Below are positions 1 through 9,252 of a stretch of 64,000 nt of DNA, one piece after another. Under the pieces are notes generated by a model, which was not told where the DNA came from, did no database searches, and was given only the letters and a program-made list of their open reading frames with translations. How positions within the stretch are numbered: the stretch's first letter is position 1; the number at the start of each line of letters is the position of its first letter. The stretch comes from Archegozetes longisetosus (lineage: Eukaryota > Arthropoda > Arachnida > Sarcoptiformes > Trhypochthoniidae), in the NCBI GenBank assembly GCA_018873245.2, contig JAEMBT020000006.1, positions 2,607,855-2,671,854 on the forward strand, read 5' to 3'. The translations under genes were made by a program, and so were the position numbers.

Positions 1-481
1 TAATTTAATTCCAGTGTTCAATACTTATAATCTAAAACTTAAGGCTGAGATTAAAAAGGATATTGAATGACTAAAGCATTCATACAATATAAGGTCATTC
101 TACAGTATACGTCACCGCTGGATTTACTATAGCAGGGGTTCTCAACCCATAGCTCGCTAGCTATTGATAGCTTTTTTTTGTCACTGATAGCTCTCTATAC
201 TATTGAGCACTAATATGAACTAATAAACCGTAAAATTATTATAACAATCAAATTGAAATATTTTGCATGCAACATCATACAGTTCTCGTGTAGTTTTTGT
301 AGAGACTAATTCTTCCACAATTTTGATTAAACTTTTGTATCTATTAAGGGTTAATTATTACAAAATCCAGGAAAAATTTGCAGAAAACATCTCTTACGTA
401 AAAGAAGGAAACATTTTAGTCAAAAACGTTTGATGTGAAATGTTTTGTTGTATCAAATGTTTTGCTCTAATTAAAATAATT

Positions 482-837
482 CGCTATCGCTATCGTACTT
501 TCAACTCCCTTTCGGGAAACTCACTCGAGCCCAATTACAGAGTGAGTTTTTCGCCATAAGGCGGCCGGACGGGGCATTCTTGGAGCGTAGTTTTTGTGGC
601 AGGATGCCCTTCCTGACGCCACCCTCTTTAGTCTTACGACACATAGAGGGTACTAGAGCCCAAAGGAGGTTATAAACCTGGACATGTGACCAGCAAGTTC
701 TATCAAAGGGGAACAGCGACAGCGAGAACCAAACCTAGGACCGAACCTGGAATCGAACCTGGAATCGAACCTGGAACCGAACCTGGGAACTTCGCTCCAG
801 AGCTCGATGCGCAGACCACTACATCCCAGTGAGCCAT
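482..837 (-). mobile_element. tRNA-derived SINE with RTE-like tail
   Basis: This 356-bp G+C-rich insert is flanked by a perfect 16-bp target duplication, TCTAATTAAAATAATT, at 466-481 and 838-853. Read on the minus strand, the head carries an RNA polymerase III A box (TGGCTCACTGGG, about 836-825) and then a B box (GGTTCGATTCC). The B-box segment is repeated four times in tandem (738-784). The body includes GTCAGGAAGGGCATCC, which resembles the 3' region of RTE-clade LINEs and their SINEs. The 3' end is a short GATAGC-type simple repeat (about 482-496). The insert lies inside hAT element 1, so it is younger than that insertion. The RTE partnership is inferred from recalled sequence similarity. 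Confidence 0.85.
738..784 (-). repeat. Fourfold tandem B-box array inside the SINE
   Basis: Four adjacent units of 11, 12, 12 and 12 bp are variants of AGGTTCGATTCC on the minus strand. They are the polymerase III B box of the SINE head, amplified in place. The first and last units differ by one base (GGTTCGGT); the middle two are identical. Normally only one B box is present. Confidence 0.85.
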
Positions 838-1020
838 TCTAATTAAAATAATTATAATTTGAAATTCAAATATTGTCGTATCGTTTATGACTAGTATTCA
901 GCACTTCAAGTTGAATTAACTCCAAAGCTTTGATTATTTTTGATTATTTTACAATTTTTAATTTTTATTTGTGTCGTCAATCAGTGATTAAACGAATGCA
1001 AAAAGGAGAAAAAAAATAGG

Positions 1021-2640
1021 AGAAAACTGTCTGTTTCAGAAAAACTGGGAAATCAATTATTTTTTATTGATTAAAATAAAAAACCGATGTGTTTAATATG
1101 TCATACAATTCATTCGCAATTAAAGACATCGAATATTAAGAGACATTACGATACAACTGACTTAAATGCATTCGAAGATATAACTGGAAAATTGAGAGAA
1201 GAAAAATTGAAAGAATTGAAAAAATGATTGAGTATACAACAAAATTTATCTAAGAAGCAAACTATAATTAATGAATTCGCAGTAACCGCGAGTTATGAAA
1301 TATCCAAATTAATCGCAAAAGAGTTGAGACCTTTTATCGAAGGGCAATTTATTAAGAAATGTTCAATATTAGCTGTAAATCCTTTATGTGCCGAAAGTAA
1401 ACACAAGTTTCAAAATATCAGTTTGTCAAAAGACACAGTTTGTAGAAGAATATGTCCGAAAATTCAGATTTACAGTTAAAGACAATCGCAGAAAAGTTTG
1501 AAACATTCTCTTTATCTTTAGACGAGAACACTGACTGAAAACAAATTTCTCAGTTAGCGATATTTATTCGAGGAATTCACTCTAATTTCGACATTACTGA
1601 AGAGTTGTTAAAATTTGTTTCAATTTATTCGACAACTAAAGGAATTGACATTCTTGAAAGATTATTACTTGTTTTAATTGATTTTAAGCTACTTTTGAAT
1701 AAGTTAGTATCAATTGCTACTGACGGGGTTCCAGCAATGATTGGCAAAAATAACGGTTTAGTTGCATTATTAGGACATCAAATAAAAGAAACAAATACGG
1801 ATTCAATATTAATAAACTTCCACTGTATTATACATCAAGAAGCGCTCTGTTCAAAATTTTCAAACTATAAAGACGTTATGAATCTTGTGGTAAAAAGTTT
1901 ATAAAATCAGAGCGAATTCACTTAATCACAGAGAGTTTCAATCACTGCTAGATGTAGCTGATGCGCAAGATTCAGACGTGTTATATCACTCTGAAGTCCG
2001 TTGGCCGAGTCACGGCCTTGTCCTGATGCGTTTTTTCGATTTGATACATGAAATTGGTTTATTTATGATTAATAAAAGAAAACAAATATTAGAACTGTCA
2101 GATCCTTATTGGATTTTTAATTTAGCATCTTTAATTGATATCACAGCATATGTGAACGAATTTAGTTTGAAATTACAAGCAAGAGACCAAATAGTTATAG
2201 AATTATTTAATCATATCAAAGCTTTTAGAGCAAAACTTCGGTTATGGACAAACGGATCTCCGAAGTTCATTTTATGCACTTTAATACTTGTCAACAGGTT
2301 AAAGAAAATTGTCCAAATATCGAAATTGATGCAACAAAATTCATTGAACTAAAAAAAGTTTGCGAATAGAATTTGAAGATTCACTGATTTCAAGACTCAT
2401 AAATTTGAATTATTTGTAAATCCTTTCATTATTGATGTTGATATTGCACCTAAAGATCTACAGTACGATTTAATTGAATTACAAGCTGATTCTCTATTGA
2501 AGTCAAGGTTTGATTCACTAAAGTTAATTGAATTTTATAAACTTTTATCAAATTCTTATGAATCAGTTATAAACAATGAGCTTAAAATGATCTCAATGTT
2601 TGGCAGTGCTTATTCATGCGAAAATTGTTTTCCACTTTGA
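1021..2640 (+). pseudogene. hAT transposase pseudogene (GTF2IRD2/ZBED type)
   Basis: Conceptual translation across several frames gives, in order: a degraded BED zinc finger (CLIC...IKRHYDT, about 1087-1170); a conserved FAVTASYEISKLIAKELRPF...LSKDTVCRRI region (1260-1450); the catalytic-core stretch IATDGVPAMIGKNNGLVALL with FHCIIHQEALCSKF (1605-1900); and SEVRWPSHGLVLMRFFDLIHEIG followed by LQARDQIVIELFNHIKAFRAKLRLW (1978-2265). This order and wording match the GTF2IRD2-like hAT family known from many animals. Stops near 1226, 1480 and 1901 and frame changes between blocks show that it is dead. The C-terminal dimerisation region (about 2370-2640) is only faintly readable. Confidence 0.85.
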
Positions 2641-3215
2641 AATCTAAAAGATCAAAAGCTTAACCCGAATCACTGAAGAAAATCTTAATGCACATCTAAA
2701 ATTGTCTTCTCCTAATAAGATTAAACCAAATATTGATTATTTAGTTCTGACAAAACAATACCAAAGTTCTCTTTAGTTTTAAAAGTACCATCACCTCCAA
2801 AAGTCGTTGTAAAAATTCGAATTTCGCAGAAAATTATAACCAAAATTTTGAGGGAATGCTATAAAATTCACTATTACAAAATGTTATTTTATGAATGCAT
2901 ACTGTCATTACTATAAACATTTTAAAGTTAAAAATTAAAGTTTTATTTCAATGATATTTCTTTCCCTTAAATTTTGGCGCAGAGTTTAACAAAGACTTTT
3001 GGAGATGATAATACATATTGTATCAAATTGGCAAGAATAAATATTTTAGCTCCTTACTAAACATAAAGTTGAATTTTAGCTCTTTGTGTAAAAAAAGTTG
3101 AGAAAGTGTACTTTCTACTATAGTGTACACTGCCTAACAGGTTGGATTGATTAGGTTGGTTAAATGGGTTAGGTGAGTTATGTGAGTTAGTTGAGGATTA
3201 ACACAATTTAGGAGG

Positions 3216-3377
3216 ATGCAAGGAACTTCTAAAGCGTATTTTGATGCTTATTTGGCAGAATATATGTGGCGGCGAAACGTTGTAGGAATTTACGATAATG
3301 GGCGGTTATTTTCTGCAATCTTTGAAGAAATTAAAAAGCTGTACACTCTAACTTTTTCAGCTTATTGTAATAGTTAG
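3216..3377 (+). pseudogene. ISXO2-like (Merlin) transposase C-terminal fragment
   Basis: A 53-residue open frame contains SKAYFDAYLAEYMWRR followed by an acidic/aromatic stretch (IFEEIKKLY). The YLAEYMWRR block is characteristic of the C-terminal end of DDE transposases of the IS1595/ISXO2 group, which includes metazoan Merlin. The catalytic core upstream is absent; 3124-3215 is low-complexity GGTTAGG-like sequence. It lies within the terminal repeats at 103-132 and 3513-3542 and is most likely the only coding remnant of that element. Confidence 0.6.
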
Positions 3378-3542
3378 CTTTAGTGACATTACTTGTATTT
3401 ATATTTGTAAAAACATTGATCTGATTATCTATTTGCATTCATGATATTCAACAAAAATACACGGATTGGGGCTCTGAGATGGATTATTTAATTAATCATT
3501 GAAGTGATATATACTGTAGTAGGTCCAGGGTGGCGTATACTG

Positions 3543-4196
3543 TGGAATCCTCATTATTTTTAATGTGAAAATGAAAAATTACAAACAATTTGAATATAAT
3601 GATAGACCAATTTTTCTGAAATTCACTGAACTAACTTGAAATAATCAAAAAGACTTGTTTGTTTGAGAGAATTTGCTTGTTTTCTTTCAATTTCAAATTT
3701 AAGATTTCGTAAATTTGTAACATCACTCGACAAAATTATAAAATTCAAACTTTTAATTAACTGAAAGTGACACATTTTTCACTTTTTCCTTCATTTAAAA
3801 AAATAAGTGACTAAAGAAATCAAAACAAATGCGCGTGCTTATAAATACAGTGTAAATGCAGCAATAAATGAGTGTGACTGATCATAATCGTATACATTAA
3901 TCCGTAGATGGGGTTCTGTTTATTGTCACTTAAGAGGAGTTGTGACTTAATAGGAGCTGACTTTATATGAGTTTTACTGTGTACATTCATAAAATCATCT
4001 AGCGAATTAAGGTCTTAAAGGAATAATACAAAATTATTTCACAAAATTTTTAGAGAATTTCTATTAGTGATTTATGTATTTCCTATATAAATACATAACT
4101 GAAATAGCTGGAACCCGGACTAGTTTAGCGAAAAATACTCTGCTTGAATATTCATAATTATTTTAAACTATTGACACAGGTTGAGCAATGACAAAG
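3543..4196. other. AT-rich spacer with no recognisable feature
   Basis: This lies between the right end of the Merlin-like remnant and the LINE fragment. No open frame, repeat or RNA gene was recognised. Confidence 0.5.
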
Positions 4197-5348
4197 AAAG
4201 CGATGAACATGTTGGACGAGGCGGAAGCAAAAGCATCATAACTCACTAGTGGACAGTACATGAAAGAAGCCAATGCTGCCAAAATAATGTACGAACAGGA
4301 TCAACAGTTACAGGGTAACTTTTGTTATTTCCTCAAATATGAAGCACCCCTGTAGCGCAGAATTTTTTAATATATCGAATATTGTTCAGACAGCAAAAGG
4401 TGAGAAGCCACAGTCTGCGAAGGGAGAAGCTACTGTCACGACTAAGAGTCAGGCTCCAGTTATCTCAGTAGGTGGAAAAGAGATAGAAAATGAGTAAAAA
4501 GAGCACGTTAAAAGAAAAATCAAAATTCGAATATTCTATGTTAACACTCGGAGCATTAACCCTCGAAATGAAGAGAAAGTAGGATACATCAAGAAGATAA
4601 TCAAGAGAGTTGGTCCTCACGTAGTTACAATTGCCGAAACTTGGTAAAAGAGCACAACTAGTGATGATCAGGTGAAAAAATCATTGGGTCTAGAGAATTA
4701 CCGCTTTTTCCGCTCTGACCGGAGTGACAGGGATTCCAAGAGAAGAGTCCGACGCGGTGGCGGATTGCTTGTTGCTGTGAGAGCGGAAGACCCAAACTTG
4801 AGCTTCGACTATCTAAACACTTACAATGACAATTTCCTTGCAATCAATCTCCAGTATGAGTACAATTGCTCAGAATGTTCTGATGGGAAGAAAATCGGAA
4901 ATTTTGGATTTGGTTTGCTATATCAACGAAGAGCACCATACCGAGGGCAGACTAAAAAGGAATTCGATGCAGCCGAAGATGCCTTATGGAACCATGTTTT
5001 CGGGTTTACTAGTTTTCCATTTGACTCGTCCGTGTTGATCGGAGGTTTCAATTTACAGATTGAGATTGAAAGCCCGAAGATTTCCGTTGGAATGAGCGAA
5101 TTGTAAGAATCTTGAAGGGGGCTCCTATGTATAAGGATTACAGGCAAAATATTCACTCTACTTCTCAAAAGGACATAATCGACAAACTCACAAGAGATCA
5201 TGGCTATCACCAGCTAGTGAATGATGCCACTCACACAGATGGAAATATCTTAGATCTCATTTTTGAGAGACCTGCAAATTTTGTAGAGAGTCTTAGAAGT
5301 GATGGGATGATTTCGGTTAGTTCCAACAGGCAGGACACTGTGTTCTAA
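4197..5348 (+). pseudogene. Non-LTR retrotransposon fragment (AP-endonuclease domain)
   Basis: A broken frame reads FRIFYVNTRSINPRNEEK and then VVTIAETW (about 4516-4645). After a stop it continues with LGLENYRFFRSDRSD, RRGGGLLVAVRAE and SVLIGGFNLQ (4672-5106). It resumes after a frameshift near 5106 with HGYHQLVNDATHTDGNILDLIF (about 5112-5348). These are the N/E-T-W, RRGGG, GDFN-like and NILDL motifs of the apurinic endonuclease domain of Jockey/CR1-type LINEs. Upstream, short open stretches (4197-4300 and 4390-4496, lysine- and alanine-rich) may be the end of ORF1. No reverse transcriptase was found, so the copy is truncated and inactive. Confidence 0.75.
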
Positions 5349-6245
5349 CCTTCCGCTTGAATCTGGGAAATGACTGTGACCAAAGAGTTTAAAAACTTTG
5401 AACGATAAATACGTATCCAACAGAAACAAAACTTACTACTTTGCTGTTACCCAAATAAAAAATAGTTCACAATAAACAACATCCTTTTAAGTTTATTTAA
5501 TTTCAGTTATCACGTGGAAGTTCCCGTCTATTCATATAAAATATAACTCTATTTATCAATTATTGGATCTTTTGTCTTAATAATCATTGATTATATATAT
5601 GATTATTATTATATATAGTATATATATATACATATGTTATATATTGAATTATACAATCAAACAATATTTAATTACAATGCTTTTCCTAACTTTCATATAC
5701 TGGGTGACCAGACGTTCCGCATTGTGCGGGACAGTCCCTCAACATTCAAATCTTCTATATGGAACGCATTTGTCCTGTATTCCACAGATATTTTGATCTA
5801 ACAAATAATCATAATAATTGTCCAAACGAGAAAACTAGGAACCAGTCATTTCACATATAAATTATATACCTGATGTAAGAGTAGTTCTATTAATCTTATT
5901 GAGAAGTTGGCTACTTTTAAGTACCTGTAGACGTTTATACTTAAGATTAACTCTATTGGTCTTCGTTCAGAAACTTGAAAATTTTTACAAACTTTTGATT
6001 GATTTAAAAATTTACTTATTATTATTCAATGTTAGACATTTTGATGCTTTTGTGGATTTTTATTTGTTTTTATTGAGAAAAATTTAACTCATCAAAATCA
6101 ATTGTGACTGAAGCTTTATTTTAATTTGTTTTTCAATTAATACGAAACTTAAAATACTTTATATTTTTTTAATAAATAAAAACGGATAAAACAATGCAAT
6201 GTTTTATTTTGTGAAAGACTCAAGCTTTAAGAGTGAATTTTTATT

Positions 6246-8600
6246 ATGCCTCAATCAATTAAACAAAGAAAAGAAAGTGTAGCTTCAACAACTCCTGGTT
6301 AAAAGTGGAAACTTCAAAAATTGGCTCTTAAAAGTTCCTAACGAGGATGAATTAGCGAGGTACTCACTCTGTTCTTCAATCTTTTCAGTAAAGAGTTCGG
6401 GTGTGGGAGATGTTAACAGACACGCACCAAGTGGGGCACATAAAACTAATTTGAAAGATTCAATGGTCAGTACAACTATAACTTCTTTTTAGCGAAGAAA
6501 CAAACATCATCTGCTCTGAAATCGTGCATGAATTTTATTCCATTTGACATCATTACAGTTATATATCCACAGAATGCACTATAAGCCTAAATCGTGAACT
6601 TTTTCCAGATCCGAGTATAGTTAAAAAAATTCATTGTGCTCGAACAAAAACCATTGCAATAGTGTAAATATTTTGGTACTTTATTCAGTAGAAAGTCATG
6701 TGACACATTTAATTTCAAATGATCATATTTTCTCTATTTTAACGGATGCATCTATTAAAGAAAATTTGAAAGTATTCCCAATAATCATTCAATATTTCAC
6801 TGTCGACCAACGACTAGTCAATTTTGTTTGGATTTACTTGAAGACCCTTAAAACAGCAGAAGATATTTACAATAACTTGAAGAGTTTGGAATAAAATAAT
6901 TAAAAATTGGAAATATTTTACTTTATGGAACAGATAACGCAACTGTAAACACAAATCAGTTTTCATAAATTTGCAGAACGAAAACTTATTTAATGAAAGG
7001 TAACTGTAGTGCCCATGTTTTTGCATAATACCGCTCAGTACGGATTATATCAGTTACCTCTTGATATAGACAATTTAGTGAAAAAAATTTATGCGCATTC
7101 CTCAATATCAGCTAAAAGAATTAATGCGCTAAAAGTGTGTTATATTCATACAGATGGTGAATATATTAGATGAAAGCAATGAAAATTGCAATTTCATATC
7201 TTCAAAAGTTTATTTAATGGCAAAATAATAATTACATATCTAATGAATATACTCGCCTCCCGTCTGGTTGACAAAGGCCCAGCGAGGTCAGAGGTTACAC
7301 TTACCAGTGGCGATATTGTTTAGACTGATTTCCCCTCATCATTTTTTCGTACACAGTATGAAGTTAAACTTCATTTTCATAACTTTAAGTTTTTTTTGTC
7401 TCCTTGTTCTTGCAAATTCTTCATACCGCAAGTCGAAATAAAAGTTAAATAAAAACTTTAAAAATTTGCAAATTGAAATTAGTTTGATGTTATTTTCGAA
7501 CAAGTTATAAGAAAGAAATCAATTTACAAAATAGTGCCACTGGTAAGTGCAACCTCTGACCTCTCTGGGCCTTTGTCAACCAGACGGAAGGCGAGTATAT
7601 TCATTAGATATGCAATTATTATTTTGCCATTAAATATATTTTTGAAGATATGAAATTTCAATTTTCACTGATTCCATTTAATACAAAACTTTTAATGTAC
7701 GCCAATACGAGATGGCTTTCACTATGGGAGGCATTGATTAAACGATAATATAGAATCAGTTAAGATGTGCCTTTTAGGAATACGATTGTCCAAGAATAAC
7801 ATCTGATTTTTTTTTGGAATAGAATGATGAAACTGAATGTAGTGCAACAATGAATGGACTAATATTTTATTTTTCGTATAATTATATGCAAATATTTAAT
7901 AACTCTCTTTCATATTTTCAATGAAAGACAACTAATTCATCTAATTTATATGATATCATCAATGACTTAATGAAAAAATGAACAGATTAGAACACGATTT
8001 TGTGGTAATTATGTAAATTCAATATTAGAAAGTAATAGAACTTCTAAATTTAGAGAGAAATTTGAAAAATTGCAAAAAATGTTTACAAATTACTTTAGAT
8101 TATCTCAAGAAAACTTCGATTTTGTGAATTCTGTTTTCTTGAAACTTAAATCATTAAATTTGTCTAAAGCACAAAGAAATTATAGAGATAATAAAGTTAT
8201 TAAGCATTCGTGCCGATCGAGAAAAATATTAGATGAGATTTGCGTATTCAACGAGATTTGGTCAAAATTCCTTCAAAGGGATTGAAATAAAAGCATTGAC
8301 GATAGCATTTGGACAAAAATTTTGTGCCGGAAGTTTTCTTATCTTTCTAGAGTTATGGAGTCTGCTTTTTTTGCATTCCAATTGCTAACGATTATGTGGA
8401 GATAAAAAATTTGTGGAATGATGAGCGAAATCGCATGCCAATTGACTTAGTCAAATCAGAAATATGCATAAGATTCAATTATGATATGACTTGCTCACCA
8501 TTTTATGATTATATAGAAAACACAATATTACTAAATTCTGCTAAATCTAGTAAAAAGTGTATAATTCGTAGTTTTTATTGATGAAATTCAATTTATTAAT
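6246..8600 (+). pseudogene. hAT transposase pseudogene (second family)
   Basis: Scattered blocks over several frames show a BED-like finger (FSVKSSGVGDVNRH...GAHKTN, about 6380-6455). They continue with DHIFSILTDASIKENLKVFPIIIQYF (about 6722-6800), LLYGTDNATVNTNQ (about 6918-6960) and GNCSAHVFAHNTAQYGLYQLPLDI (about 7001-7070). YANTRWLSLWEAL (about 7697-7735) lies beyond the inserted foldback element, and 7950-8580 holds the faded C-terminal region. The TDAS, HxxxN and TRWLSL motifs fit a hAT transposase of a different subfamily from element 1. It carries many stops and frameshifts. Confidence 0.7.
7169..7678. mobile_element. 510-bp foldback/MITE-like element with 143-bp inverted repeats
   Basis: Left arm 7169-7311 and right arm 7536-7678 are inverted repeats of equal length with only scattered differences. 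They include a shared G+C-richer block, CGTCTGGTTGACAAAGGCCC, at 7261-7280. The spacer (7312-7535) is AT-rich and noncoding. TA dinucleotides flank both ends (7167-7168 and 7679-7680), suggesting a TA target duplication as in Tc1/mariner-type MITEs. The element splits the hAT-2 transposase between its readable blocks at about 7160 and 7697. Confidence 0.85.
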
Positions 8601-8690
8601 AAACTCGTTTATTTGGCATCGAAATATTTTTAAATCAAAGAGTTTGAAAATTTTGTCCCTCACTACACCGATCTCGATCTGGTCATCCTG

Positions 8691-9156
8691 TTCACAATTG
8701 ATATAAGCCTAAACTTTATTCAACTTTTGAAAAATGTTTTAGTGGTTAGTAAGTTTGTCTTGATTTAAAATTTATAAGTGATGTGATTCTGTTAATAAAA
8801 TCAAAAATTAAGTCAAGAATGAAAGCGCAAGTTAAACTAAAACTCAACAGAAATGATAATAGAATTTCTAAAATTTCTATTCATTTAAACCTTATTATAG
8901 ATAACGGAGTCGAGAATAAACGGTAAATTAATCTTTAAGATAGAATTCAATTGATATCTCGAGTTGAGGTCAAATTTGCTTTGGATCTAGTAAAAGCTAT
9001 TGTTAAGTTAGCAGAACTTTTTGTACTAACAGAAAAGTTAATCAATGAAAATGTTTCAAAAATTGTTTTCGATTAAAATGACAAAATATAAAATCTTAAA
9101 CTAAACTTAGATATTGATCAACAACTAAAAATGAACTATAGTTAACATAATTTAAA
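8691..9156. other. AT-rich intergenic sequence
   Basis: This lies between hAT element 2 and the 3' end of GMC gene A. Nothing recognisable was seen. Confidence 0.5.
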
Positions 9157-9162
9157 TTTATT
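9157..9162 (-). promoter_or_regulatory. Polyadenylation signal for GMC gene A
   Basis: AATAAA on the minus strand, about 90 nt past the stop codon of GMC gene A. It is the nearest canonical hexamer. Confidence 0.5.
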
Positions 9163-9252
9163 ATACATTAGATAAAAAAAATTTGTACAAAATGAAACTG
9201 GAGTACAAAATACGAATTTGTCAATTATAAGAATGATATGTTCAAAAATAGT

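Larger units (their letters stand above)
133..3115 (+). mobile_element. hAT transposon 1 (decayed, GTF2IRD2/ZBED-like transposase)
   Basis: The left end reads CAGGGGTTCTCAACCC at 133-148, the typical hAT terminus. The right end near 3097-3115 keeps only the GTTGAGAA core of the inverted repeat and is otherwise drifted. A perfect 8-bp target duplication TACTATAG lies at 125-132 and 3116-3123, the duplication length expected for hAT. The interior carries a broken plus-strand transposase (about 1021-2640) and a later SINE (482-837). The element landed inside the left terminal repeat of an older Merlin-like element. It cannot be autonomous because the transposase has stops and frameshifts. Confidence 0.85.
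103..3542 (+). mobile_element. Merlin/ISXO2-like DNA transposon remnant, split by a hAT insertion
   Basis: Imperfect terminal inverted repeats of about 30 bp are visible. The left arm (103-132) begins CAGTATACGTCACC. The reverse complement of the right arm (3513-3542) begins CAGTATACGCCACC, and both continue with CTGGA and TACTA blocks. Bases 133-3123 are the later hAT insertion plus one target-site copy, so only about 449 bp of the original element remains. The retained interior holds the C-terminal end of an ISXO2/IS1595-type transposase (3216-3377), which is the basis for the Merlin assignment. Flanks are TA on the left and TG on the right. Merlin elements usually give an 8-9 bp target duplication, which I do not see clearly, so the superfamily call rests on the transposase piece. 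Confidence 0.6.
5700..8690 (+). mobile_element. hAT transposon 2 (decayed)
   Basis: The left end reads CTGGGTGACCAGACG from 5700. The reverse complement of the right end (8690 leftwards) reads CAGGATGACCAGATCG, an imperfect terminal repeat of the TGGGTGACCAGA hAT type. Eight-base flanks TTCATATA and TTCACAAT are only partly similar, consistent with an aged target duplication. The interior holds a broken hAT transposase and a nested foldback element at 7169-7678. Confidence 0.65.

Noticed and set aside
825..836. tRNA-like A box and B box suggesting a tRNA gene
   Set aside because: The sequence lacks a tRNA cloverleaf, has four B boxes and is bounded by a 16-bp target duplication, so it is a SINE head.
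4304..4391. Intron-like GT...AG gap in the LINE fragment
   Set aside because: The element is a truncated retrotransposon copy; the GT and AG are likely coincidental and no frame is restored.
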